From Chloroflexota bacterium (lineage in GTDB: Bacteria; Chloroflexota; Dehalococcoidia; Dehalococcoidales; RBG-16-60-22): a stretch of 7,189 bases of DNA. Shown in pieces: positions 1 to 6,104 of this stretch; positions within the stretch are counted from its first letter, which is position 1, and the number at the start of each line of letters is the position of its first letter. The translations under genes were made by a program, and so were the position numbers. The notes beneath the pieces were generated by a model. That model saw only the letters and a program-made list of their open reading frames with translations. It had not been told where the DNA came from and searched no databases. The stretch covers positions 1-7,189 of the forward strand of contig JACZSH010000074.1 in the NCBI GenBank assembly GCA_022574315.1, written 5' to 3'.

Positions 1-1
1 C

Positions 2-142
2 GACGTTAAGGACGGCGTGGTCACGGTGAGGCTTACCGGTGCCTGCGGCGGTTGCCCGATGTCAGCCATGACCCTGAAGATGGGAGTGGAAAGAGTGGTC
101 AGGGAAGAGGTACCCGAAATCAAGGAACTGGTGGCAGTATAA
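2..142 (+). CDS. NifU C-terminal-domain iron-sulfur scaffold/carrier protein (3' end only)
   Basis: The gene is cut by the window start; 46 codons and a TAA stop remain, read in frame from base 2. The visible sequence has a short beta segment (DGVVTVRLTGAC), the motif CGGCP with its two cysteines, the helix SAMTLKMGVERVVREEVPE, and a short tail ending KELVAV. This is the typical end of the NifU C-terminal domain (Nfu family), in which the CxxC pair binds a [4Fe-4S] cluster, usually shared between two subunits, and passes it to target proteins in the cytoplasm. The tail ends soon after the final helix, as in small stand-alone Nfu proteins of about 70-80 residues, but the missing 5' part could carry another domain. 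It is followed after 112 bases by the hemerythrin gene on the same strand, which fits a shared role in cluster supply or repair. Confidence 0.88.
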   Translation, partial: DVKDGVVTVRLTGACGGCPMSAMTLKMGVERVVREEVPEIKELVAV

Positions 143-160
143 ACGAGGGGTAGTTGCGGA

Positions 161-199
161 GGGGTTGCTTCAGCAAAGCAGGTCCTGAAGGGCAGCCCC
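161..199 (+). other. Strong RNA hairpin between the NifU-like gene and the hemerythrin gene
   Basis: GGGGTTGC (161-168) pairs with GCAGCCCC (192-199) with one G-U pair, and TTCAG (169-173) pairs with CTGAA (185-189). A GG bulge lies at 190-191 and the loop has 11 bases. This gives 13 pairs, 18 bases after the upstream stop. No T-run follows, so a classical intrinsic terminator is unlikely. An mRNA processing or stabilising element, or a cis-regulatory leader of the hemerythrin gene, would fit. I match it to no known riboswitch. The rest of the 143-254 gap is purine-rich and ends in the Shine-Dalgarno site (GGAGAGGG, 244-251) of the next gene. Confidence 0.5.
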
Positions 200-254
200 C
201 GGTGAGCGGAAGAAGGGCAAAACTTTAAAAGACGGAATTTAGCGGAGAGGGCAA

Positions 255-1052
255 ATGCAGGAATATCTGAACCAGGGCATCAAGGGAATCATCAAGCAGT
301 TCCCGGCAGTAGAAAATATCCTCGACGATTATAATATCGGCTGTGCTCCCTGTAGTATCGGCTCCTGTTTGCTGAAGGATATCATTGATATCCATAATCT
401 TTCGCCTGGTGACGAAGAGGTATTAATGGGCCGGATTGCGGGCGTTATCTATCCGGGACAGGAAGTAACGATACCCAGGATGGAACGCAAGGCGGTGGCC
501 GGAGCCGGGCAGAAAGGGTACTCTCCGCCCATGAAAAAGCTGGTCGATGAGCACGTTTTGATAAAAAGGCTGGTCGCCCTGATACCGGGCATTATTGATA
601 ACCTGGATGTGGAATCGGAGCCGGGCAGGGGAGTCATCAAGGACAGCGTTGATTTTATCCGTAGCTATGCCGATAAATATCATCACGCCAAGGAAGAAGA
701 TATACTCCTCAAATATGCCGATGAAAATCTGGATATCATCAAGACGATATACGAGGACCACGAAAACGGCAGGGCCCATGTCAGAGCGATATTGAAAGGG
801 CTGGCCGACAGGGATGAAGCGGCCGTCAGGGAGCACCTGAAGGCGTATCAAGAGCTGCTTACCGAGCACATAAAGAAAGAGGACGAAATATTATATCCCT
901 GGCTGGACAGGCAATTATCTATCACCCAGATAGGCGAGCTGTTTTCAGAGTTCAACCGGAAGGATGAAGAGTGTGGCGATACACCCGAAAAATACGAGGC
1001 GTTAATCAACCGGCTGGAGCCGGAATATAAACTTAAGGAGGCGGTAAAATGA
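255..1052 (+). CDS. Hemerythrin HHE-domain protein with Cys-rich ScdA_N/DUF1858-like N-terminal domain
   Basis: The 265-residue cytoplasmic protein has no signal peptide or membrane segment. Residues 1-70 form a small helical domain with C30, C33 and C38 (CAPCSIGSC), resembling the ScdA_N/DUF1858-type head found in front of iron-sulfur repair proteins. Residues 92-240 form a hemerythrin-like four-helix bundle. Candidate ligands for a non-heme di-iron centre are H100 (VDEH), H143/H144 with E147/E148 (YHHAKEED), H169 (EDHENGR), and H205 with E209/D210 (EHIKKEDEILYP). Such proteins bind O2 or NO, or store iron for repair of damaged clusters (YtfE/ScdA class); which applies here is inferred. ATG 255 is chosen because GGAGAGGG lies just upstream. 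The stop overlaps the next start (ATGA), so translation is coupled. An electron-transfer or sensing role is an alternative, given the extra cysteines. Confidence 0.88.
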   Translation: MQEYLNQGIKGIIKQFPAVENILDDYNIGCAPCSIGSCLLKDIIDIHNLSPGDEEVLMGRIAGVIYPGQEVTIPRMERKAVAGAGQKGYSPPMKKLVDEHVLIKRLVALIPGIIDNLDVESEPGRGVIKDSVDFIRSYADKYHHAKEEDILLKYADENLDIIKTIYEDHENGRAHVRAILKGLADRDEAAVREHLKAYQELLTEHIKKEDEILYPWLDRQLSITQIGELFSEFNRKDEECGDTPEKYEALINRLEPEYKLKEAVK

Positions 1053-1516
1053 CAGCGTTTGAAGGATGCCCAGGTTCGAAGATGGTTGATTTCAGAGAGA
1101 AAGATACCGAAGAGGAAACAGCCGGGAAGGTTAAATCCCAGCTAGCCCAATGGCCGATTCAGATGCACCTCATCTCCCCGATGGCACCTTATTATCAGGG
1201 GGCGGACGTGCTGCTGACGGCCGACTGCGTGGCTTACGCCATGGGGGGTTTCCATCCGGATTACCTGAAGGGTAAAGCTATCGCCATTGCCTGCCCCAAG
1301 CTGGATGAAAGCCAGGATATATACGTCGAGAAAATCAAGTCCTGGATGGAAGATGCCCAGATAAACACGCTGACCGTCCTGACGATGCAGGTTCCCTGCT
1401 GTGCCGGACTGTTGCAACTGGCCCGCCAGGCCGCGGAGTCATCGACCAGAAAAGTTCCCCTTAAGTCCATTGTCGTCGGCATTCAGGGGGAGATTCTCTC
1501 TGAGGAATGGGCGTAG
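1049..1516 (+). CDS. Cys-rich iron-sulfur-type 'CPGS' protein, form lacking an N-terminal ferredoxin domain
   Basis: The 155-residue soluble protein starts at an ATG overlapping the hemerythrin stop by 4 bases, with AAGGAGG at 1035-1041. It opens with CPGS (C7), then QLAQWPIQMHLISPMAPYYQGADVLL, TADC (C60), FHPDYLKGK, ACPKLD (C82) and VPCC (C117, C118). This pattern matches a family often annotated as '4Fe-4S ferredoxin' or iron-sulfur protein in anaerobes, in which CPGS precedes the QxxQWPxQ stretch. Many relatives, as I recall, also carry a two-cluster ferredoxin domain, which is absent here. The cysteines may bind a cluster with a partner, but that is inference. The tight coupling suggests joint work with the hemerythrin protein, for example electron delivery or NO/redox sensing. 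The family's biochemical function is not established to my knowledge. Confidence 0.75.
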   Translation: MTAFEGCPGSKMVDFREKDTEEETAGKVKSQLAQWPIQMHLISPMAPYYQGADVLLTADCVAYAMGGFHPDYLKGKAIAIACPKLDESQDIYVEKIKSWMEDAQINTLTVLTMQVPCCAGLLQLARQAAESSTRKVPLKSIVVGIQGEILSEEWA

Positions 1517-1605
1517 ACGCCGGAGAGTAAAAGGAAATTTAACGGGGCAAGACGGCGTTGCCGGAATATTACCGGCCGGGAGACCCCGCAGAGGAGGCAA
1601 GACCG

Positions 1606-1827
1606 ATGGTTGAGCTGGACTTGAGGCAAATAATGCCCTTCGAGAGGCACGAGTTGATATTTCAGAAATGGGACTCCCTGAAACCCGGGGAGACGTTAAG
1701 AATCATCAACGACCATGACCCGAAGCCTTTGCGCTATCAATTCGAAGCTGAGTACAAGGGACAGTACGAGTGGGAATATGAGCAAGAAGGCCCCAAAGAC
1801 TGGATGGTAAAGATAAAAAAGGTTTGA
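1606..1827 (+). CDS. Stand-alone DUF2249 domain protein
   Basis: The 73-residue protein is essentially one DUF2249 domain: a LDLR strand, the motif PFERHELIFQKWDSLKPGE, then the NDHDPKPLRYQF core and the GQYEWEY...GPKDWMVKI end. The H15 and NDHDP histidine/aspartate cluster is conserved in the family. DUF2249 domains commonly occur beside or fused to hemerythrin domains and in nitrogen-oxide or denitrification contexts; no reaction is established. I chose ATG 1606 because GAGGAGG (1591-1597) sits 8 bases upstream and the domain begins right there. A TTG at 1558 would add 16 residues unrelated to the domain and lacks a good ribosome site. The gene lies 89 bases after the CPGS gene on the same strand, probably in the same transcript, and converges on the - strand regulator with a 61-base gap. 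Confidence 0.85.
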   Translation: MVELDLRQIMPFERHELIFQKWDSLKPGETLRIINDHDPKPLRYQFEAEYKGQYEWEYEQEGPKDWMVKIKKV

Positions 1828-1854
1828 AAGCGGCTTGAAAGAAGCGGGGGTGGC

Positions 1855-1879
1855 GCCGGCCGGTCACCGGTCTGCCGGC
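1855..1879. repeat. GC-rich inverted repeat between convergent genes, possible transcription stop
   Basis: GCCGGC at 1855-1860 pairs with GCCGGC at 1874-1879, and an inner CCGGTCACCGG (1860-1870) can form a competing small hairpin. It lies in the 61-base gap between the DUF2249 stop and the end of the - strand regulator, where a two-way terminator would be expected. There is no T-run on either side, so this is a weak call. Confidence 0.3.
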
Positions 1880-1888
1880 ACGGCTCCA

Positions 1889-2581
1889 CTAGCCGACGAA
1901 TTTATAGCTATTGCCATCGTCTTCCACGATTATTACCATGTGCCCGAGCTCTGATTCCAGAGTCTCTTTGAGTTTCTGGATGCAATAATTAAAATATTCA
2001 AGGTTGGTCTTCTGCGCCGGGTCCTCCAGCTTTTCCAGGAGTTCCTGCCTGGATACCGATTTGTTTTCGCTGGCAATTAGCTGATGCAGTATTTCGTATT
2101 GGCTGGGACTGAGCTTCAACGGTCTATCGCCGATACTCACTTCCCGGCTGACAAAATCAACTCGTAATTGTCCTCTGATGAAGGTCTTATCGTCGCTATA
2201 AAATCGTTGCCGTGATATTTGCCGGCGGCGCAGCACCGTGCCAATTCGGGCCAGCAGTTCACCGGGGGAGAACGGCTTCACAATATAATCATCGGCTCCC
2301 ATCTCCAACCCCTTAATCTTGTCTATTTCATCGCCTCTGACGGTAAGTAAAATTAAGGGCACATCAGAAAAAGACCTGATTTCGTGTAAGACCTGGAAGC
2401 CGGTGATATCGGGCAAGCCAAGGTCCAGTATCACCACGTCCGGTTGCTCTCTGCGTACCATCTCAATCCCGGTTTCCCCCATGGTGGTCGAGATAAAACT
2501 GGCATCGGGCCATCTTAATGCGATGGTATGAGATACCGCGTCTATAATCTCCAGGCTGTCCTCGACGACCAGAATCTTCAT
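1889..2581 (-). CDS. OmpR-type response regulator with atypical C-terminal DNA-binding domain
   Basis: The 230-residue cytoplasmic regulator has a complete receiver at residues 1-118: acidic pair E7/D8, phosphoacceptor D53 (ILDLGLPD), switch T80 and K102 (KPF). The C-terminal domain (about 130-230) has the winged-helix layout (REVSIGDRPLKLSPSQYEILHQLI, then VSRQELLEKL). However, the usual LWG turn reads LED, the recognition helix reads NLEYFNYCIQKLKETLE instead of the basic V.VHIRRLRxKL pattern, and the wing ends DDGNSYKFVG. DNA binding specificity is therefore probably unusual. The gene is divergent from the CHASE4 kinase operon, and its receiver is closely paralogous to that operon's regulator, so the same kinase may phosphorylate both. 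The ribosome site is weak (GGGGA about 8 bases before ATG). It could also act mainly through protein contacts. Confidence 0.9.
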   Translation of the reverse strand: MKILVVEDSLEIIDAVSHTIALRWPDASFISTTMGETGIEMVRREQPDVVILDLGLPDITGFQVLHEIRSFSDVPLILLTVRGDEIDKIKGLEMGADDYIVKPFSPGELLARIGTVLRRRQISRQRFYSDDKTFIRGQLRVDFVSREVSIGDRPLKLSPSQYEILHQLIASENKSVSRQELLEKLEDPAQKTNLEYFNYCIQKLKETLESELGHMVIIVEDDGNSYKFVG

Positions 2582-2620
2582 ATTATTATTCCCCGTCAGG
2601 ACGATGTAATTCTCCCCAGT

Positions 2621-2648
2621 ATTTTAGCACATATCATGATAAGCGCAA
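2621..2648 (-). promoter_or_regulatory. Candidate extended -10 promoter for the - strand response regulator
   Basis: On the - strand, TG-C-TAAAAT (2621-2629) forms an extended -10 element, with TTGCGC (2643-2648) as a weak -35 at a 16-base spacing. It lies about 40 bases before the regulator's ATG. The spacer contains the perfect 10-base palindrome TATCATGATA (2632-2641), which could be an operator. This is a motif match only. Confidence 0.45.
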
Positions 2649-2742
2649 CAACGTGCCGTTGCCGCCGGTGCCGGGGCGTGTCTTGAAGCGCGCTGAAAAA
2701 TATGGTGATGCTTGTGCACTCCCACTTAAACATAATCTCTTA

Positions 2743-2771
2743 TTGACAAAGGATATATACGGCGGTATCAT
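2743..2771 (+). promoter_or_regulatory. Candidate sigma70 promoter of the kinase-regulator operon
   Basis: A consensus -35 TTGACA (2743-2748) is followed after exactly 17 bases by TATCAT (2766-2771, 5 of 6 consensus). Transcription would start near 2778 and give a leader of about 200 bases before the kinase ATG. A near-perfect inverted repeat GGGTA-G-TACCC (2784-2794) lies just past the predicted start and could be an operator. The whole 2582-2979 gap otherwise shows no gene with a credible ribosome site or recognisable product. Confidence 0.6.
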
Positions 2772-2958
2772 CATATTAAGTCAGGGTAGTACCCGAAACA
2801 GTGTGCTTTTGATATTAATTGACGCAAGTAATGGTCGTCCCACCGGAAAAAATCTAACCAGAAACCGTAAATACGGACTGCTCACGTTCGCTGGGTAAAA
2901 GGTGACTGATATTTTGATGAGGGCACGCGACTCGGCATGTTAAAATAGTTCTTGGTCA

Positions 2959-2976
2959 ATTGATTGGGTCATCAAT
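2959..2976 (+). other. Small hairpin immediately before the kinase start codon
   Basis: ATTGAT (2959-2964) pairs with ATCAAT (2971-2976) around a TGGGTC loop, ending 3 bases before ATG 2980. The only weak ribosome-site-like bases (TGGG) lie in the loop. It may tune kinase translation, but a 6-pair A/T-rich stem is marginal. Confidence 0.3.
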
Positions 2977-2979
2977 ATT

Positions 2980-5205
2980 ATGACACTGCGTAAAAAAGCG
3001 CTGCTTATTATCGGCCTGTCGCTGCTCGCCTTGCTGGCTCTGGTTTACATTACCTCCCGGTTCATCCTTTTGAGCAACCTGGAGGAAACAGAGGCACGCT
3101 ATACCGGACAAAATGTAGAACGAGCCCTGGCGTCTCTATCGCACATACTCCTGGAACTGGAAACTACCACGGCTGATCGGGCGTCATGGGATGACACCTA
3201 CGCTTTCATCGAGACCCGGGATGATGAATATATCCAGTCAAATTTACTCGATGAAACTTTCATTACTCTGGGGCTCAATCTGATGATGTTTATCGACGCC
3301 TCGGGGCAGATAGTCTTCAGTAAGGCTTTTGACCTGCAAAACGAGGCAGAAGTCGCCCTGCCGGTCCGGTTGCAGTCCTATCTCTCCGAAGAGGACCTCC
3401 TCAGCGGTGTTGGCACCAGGAGCACTACCAGCGGGGTAGTGCTGTACGATGAAGGCCCGATGCTGGTGGTCGCCCTGCCCATCCTGACCAGCGATGACGG
3501 AGGGCCCAGTCGCGGCACACTCATTTTCGGTCGCTATATCGACGCCGATGTGATTAACCGTCTGTCCCTCCATGCGATGCTGCCGGTAAACATCTACCGT
3601 CTCGATGAGGTACGGAGTGAGCCCGGTTTTCAGGTGGTGATTAACGCTCTCTGGCAGGGAGAACCGGTGGTTGTCCAGCCGCTCAGCTCGCAATACGTTG
3701 CCGGGTATACCCTGATTAAGGATATCCGTGATAATCCCGTCCTCATCTTGAGGGTGGACGGTCCCCGGGACCTCTATCAGGCCGGGCAACGCAGTGTCGC
3801 TTATTACATACTGACGATACTGGGTGCCGGGTTGCTCCTTGCCGGCGTAGTGATGCTGATAATACAAAAACAGGTTTTTTCCCGATTTGCGGCTCTGGTC
3901 AAAGGTGTCAACCGTATTGCCGAGACCGGAGATACCTCCTCACGCATATCGATGTCAGGCGGGGATGAGCTGTATGTTATTGCCGGTACCATCAACGGCA
4001 TGTTGACCGCGCTGCAAAGCGCCGAAGGCGAACTGCGCCAGAGAGAGGAGCACTACCGCCTTCTGGCCGATAATGCCAGTGATATCATCTTTACCCTGGA
4101 CATGAATCTGAGATTCAATTACGTAAGCCCTTCGGTGACTCGCCTTACCGGCTACGGCGACGAGGAGCTGATAGGCAGAGAAATGGCGAGTATACTCACC
4201 CCCGCCTCGCGTGATATCGTCACCCGGGTCTTTGCCGAAGAAATGGCCGTGGAAAATTCCGAGCGGAGAGATGTCTCCCGGTCATGGACAGTGGAGTTTG
4301 AGGTAATCCGCAAGGACGGCTCCAGGCTCTGGATGGAAAGTATCCTGGACTTCTTGCGCGATGCGACAAACCAGGCTATCGGTATCCTGGGGGCCGCCCG
4401 CGATTTAACCGAACGCAAGAATGCCGAAGAGACGACGGCCAAGCTGTATCAGCAGGAAAAAGACCTGAGGCAGAAGCTGGAAATGGAAATAGAGAAAAGA
4501 ATTGAATTCACGCGGGCGCTGGTGCACGAGCTGAAAACACCCATCACGCCGGTGCTGTCTTCCAGCGAGCTACTGCTGGAGGAGCTGGGAGACAGCCCGC
4601 TGGGGGATCTGGCCAGAAACATCAACCGGAGCGCCAACAATTTGAATGAGAGGATTGACGAACTCCTGGAATTAGCCAAGAGCGAGATAGGAATAATCCG
4701 CATCAACCCCCAGCCGTTCGACCCGGCGGTCTTGCTGCAGGAAATAGCCGATACTTTAATGACCACCGCCACACGTATGGGCTTGACTTTACATCTGGAG
4801 TTACCCGATTCCCTGCCCACCATCTGTGCGGACCAGGCGCGTTTCCGGCAAATTGTGGTCAACCTGATGAATAACGCCTTTAAGTTTACCCCGGAAGGCG
4901 GGGCAATAACCTTGAAAAGCAGGGAGGACGGTGCTAATCTGGTTGTTGAAGTCCAGGATACCGGGCGTGGTATAAGCGCCGCAGAGCAGGAGCTAATATT
5001 TGAACCCTATCACCGGACGCAAAGAGATAAAGAACGCCTCAGCGGTCTCGGGCTGGGACTGTCCCTCTCTAAAACATTCGTCGAACTTCACGGCGGACGG
5101 ATATGGGTTAAAAGCAAGCCGGGCAAAGGCAGCACTTTTGGGTTTTCCCTGCCCATCAAGTATGATGGGCAGCCTGAAGTTGAGGAGAAAGGGTTAAAAC
5201 CATGA
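2980..5205 (+). CDS. Membrane sensor histidine kinase, CHASE4-HAMP-PAS-HisKA-HATPase
   Basis: The 741-residue sensor has a first membrane helix at about 8-30 and a CHASE4-type extracytoplasmic region at about 35-270 with the characteristic DRASWDDTYAFI (66-77). A second membrane helix at about 272-296 is followed by HAMP (about 297-350), PAS/PAC (about 356-482, EEHYRLLADNASDIIFTLD to ARDLTERK), a coiled coil (about 480-508), HisKA with phosphoacceptor H516 (LVHELKTP), and the ATPase domain (about 612-727). The ATPase domain shows N-box NLMNNAFKFTPEGG (628-641), G1 DTGRG (660-664) and G2 GLGLGLSLSK (689-698). All catalytic boxes look intact. It should autophosphorylate on H516 in response to an unknown extracellular ligand, modulated by the PAS domain, and pass phosphate to the regulator that overlaps its stop by ATGA. 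ATG 2980 is the first possible start after an in-frame TAA at 2941; it lacks a clear Shine-Dalgarno site. Confidence 0.93.
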   Translation: MTLRKKALLIIGLSLLALLALVYITSRFILLSNLEETEARYTGQNVERALASLSHILLELETTTADRASWDDTYAFIETRDDEYIQSNLLDETFITLGLNLMMFIDASGQIVFSKAFDLQNEAEVALPVRLQSYLSEEDLLSGVGTRSTTSGVVLYDEGPMLVVALPILTSDDGGPSRGTLIFGRYIDADVINRLSLHAMLPVNIYRLDEVRSEPGFQVVINALWQGEPVVVQPLSSQYVAGYTLIKDIRDNPVLILRVDGPRDLYQAGQRSVAYYILTILGAGLLLAGVVMLIIQKQVFSRFAALVKGVNRIAETGDTSSRISMSGGDELYVIAGTINGMLTALQSAEGELRQREEHYRLLADNASDIIFTLDMNLRFNYVSPSVTRLTGYGDEELIGREMASILTPASRDIVTRVFAEEMAVENSERRDVSRSWTVEFEVIRKDGSRLWMESILDFLRDATNQAIGILGAARDLTERKNAEETTAKLYQQEKDLRQKLEMEIEKRIEFTRALVHELKTPITPVLSSSELLLEELGDSPLGDLARNINRSANNLNERIDELLELAKSEIGIIRINPQPFDPAVLLQEIADTLMTTATRMGLTLHLELPDSLPTICADQARFRQIVVNLMNNAFKFTPEGGAITLKSREDGANLVVEVQDTGRGISAAEQELIFEPYHRTQRDKERLSGLGLGLSLSKTFVELHGGRIWVKSKPGKGSTFGFSLPIKYDGQPEVEEKGLKP

Positions 5206-5885
5206 AAGTTCTCATTATCGAAGATGACCCGGGAATCGTCGAGACTATCTCGCTCACTTTCCAGATACGCTGGCCGGAGACTGAACTGGTCTCGACGCAT
5301 TCGGGCGAGAAGGGGGTGGTCATGGTGGAGGCGGAGAACCCTGATATGGTTATCCTTGACCTGGGGCTGACCGATATCAACGGATTTGAAGTGCTGAAGC
5401 AGATACGCCTGTTTTCGGCGGTGCCCGTTTTAATTCTGACGGTGAGAGCCGATGAATCCGATATCGTTAAAGGACTGGAATGGGGCGCCGATGATTACAT
5501 GATCAAGCCTTTCCGGCAGCTTGAGCTGATGTCCCGTGTTAAGGCACTGACTCGCCGCAGAAGCTCCTTACCCGAAGAAACGCCGCTGGTTTACGGGCAG
5601 TTTCATTTTTATCCTTCCACAGGTCAGCTGCGTCACGGCGATAAAGAGATAGCGCTCACCACCACTGAGGGGCGCATCTTTCATAAGCTGATAGAAAATG
5701 CGGGTAGGGTGGTGACTTACGGCGACCTTGCCGAATCGCTATGGGGAGACAAGTACCCGGGCACCGATGCCAGCATACAGGTGCATGTACACCGCCTGCG
5801 AGCGAAAATTGAAGTCGATCCGGCCAAACCTCAGATTATCCTGACTAAATCAGGTATTGGCTACACGATGGTGAAACCGGTGTAA
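5202..5885 (+). CDS. OmpR/PhoB-type response regulator, partner of the CHASE4 kinase
   Basis: The 227-residue regulator starts on an ATG overlapping the kinase stop, with a purine-rich GAGGAGAAAGGG at 5182-5193. The receiver (1-118) has E7/D8/D9, phosphoacceptor D53 (ILDLGLTD, with threonine where proline is usual), T80 and K102. The effector domain (about 130-227) is a standard winged helix: HGDKEIALTTTEGRIFHKLI, the LWGD turn, the recognition helix DASIQVHVHRLRAKIE, and a GIGYTM wing. It should bind direct-repeat DNA as a dimer. Being co-translated with the kinase, it is almost certainly its main partner. The direct TGTAAG-like repeats about 150 bases after its stop are an attractive target, which would place the secreted-protein genes downstream under its control; this last step is inference. 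An intrinsic terminator follows the gene. Confidence 0.92.
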   Translation: MKVLIIEDDPGIVETISLTFQIRWPETELVSTHSGEKGVVMVEAENPDMVILDLGLTDINGFEVLKQIRLFSAVPVLILTVRADESDIVKGLEWGADDYMIKPFRQLELMSRVKALTRRRSSLPEETPLVYGQFHFYPSTGQLRHGDKEIALTTTEGRIFHKLIENAGRVVTYGDLAESLWGDKYPGTDASIQVHVHRLRAKIEVDPAKPQIILTKSGIGYTMVKPV

Positions 5886-5923
5886 GCACCAGTCCCCTTC
5901 TCTCTTACGGTAACTCGCCGGTG

Positions 5924-5953
5924 GCGGAATCTTGGATAAGATTCCGCTTTTTT
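5924..5953 (+). terminator. Intrinsic terminator of the kinase-regulator operon
   Basis: A perfect 10-pair stem, GCGGAATCTT (5924-5933) with AAGATTCCGC (5938-5947), closes a GGAT loop and is followed by six T residues and then ATTT. It ends the kinase-regulator transcript 39 bases after the regulator stop and separates it from the signal-peptidase genes. Confidence 0.93.
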
Positions 5954-6038
5954 ATTTAATTTACCGGAAAGCAATTACGCCGGTGTTCCAGGACATGGCG
6001 TCATCGCATCGTCAGCATTAGCCGTTCTCGGCCGGAAC

Positions 6039-6093
6039 TGTAAGAATTTTGTAAGCCTTTGTAATTTTTCTTTAAGGAAGTAAGCCCTATTTT
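6039..6093 (+). promoter_or_regulatory. Direct-repeat regulator site and promoter of the signal-peptidase/CalY-like genes
   Basis: Four same-strand half-sites occur: TGTAAG (6039-6044), TGTAAG (6050-6055), TGTAAT (6060-6065) and TTTAAG (6071-6076), spaced 11, 10 and 11 bases, about one helical turn each. A possible -10, TATTTT (6088-6093), begins 11 bases after the last half-site, and no good -35 is present. This is the arrangement of activator-dependent promoters bound by PhoB/OmpR-family regulators, where the repeats replace the -35. The predicted transcript starts near 6100. The adjacent OmpR-type regulator is the obvious candidate binder, but that link is inferred from position and geometry. 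A further TGTAAG lies at 6102-6107, out of phase. The stretch 5954-6038 holds no recognisable feature. Confidence 0.55.
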
Positions 6094-6098
6094 AGGGC
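6084..6098. repeat. Perfect inverted repeat overlapping the predicted -10
   Basis: GCCCTA (6084-6089) and TAGGGC (6093-6098) are exact inverted copies around TTT. The repeat covers the predicted -10 element, so it could be a repressor site, or a short hairpin if transcription starts earlier. It has no T-run and is not a terminator. Confidence 0.4.
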
Positions 6099-6104
6099 AG
6101 ATGT

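Noticed and set aside
423..869. 148-residue antisense open frame opposite the hemerythrin gene
   Set aside because: It shows no recognisable domain or ribosome site, and the + strand frame is clearly the real gene.
1560..1576. GCCGG/CCGGC inverted repeat before the DUF2249 gene as a terminator
   Set aside because: The stem is only five pairs with no T-run, and the next gene has the same direction and a close ribosome site.
1558..1605. TTG start giving the DUF2249 protein 16 extra residues
   Set aside because: ATG 1606 has a well-spaced GAGGAGG and begins exactly at the domain edge; the extra residues are unlike the family.
2653..2898. 81-residue GTG-started open frame in the divergent gap
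   Set aside because: It has no ribosome site and no recognisable domain, and it spans the best promoter of the window; it is more likely chance coding capacity in a regulatory region.
2914..2946. TTGATG ... TAAAAT as a promoter close to the kinase start
   Set aside because: The spacing is 21 bases, too long for a sigma70 promoter; the 2743-2771 match is much better.
3244..3867. 207-residue antisense open frame within the kinase gene
   Set aside because: It lies wholly opposite a well-supported CHASE4 coding region, and its translation shows no domain; it is a shadow of that gene.
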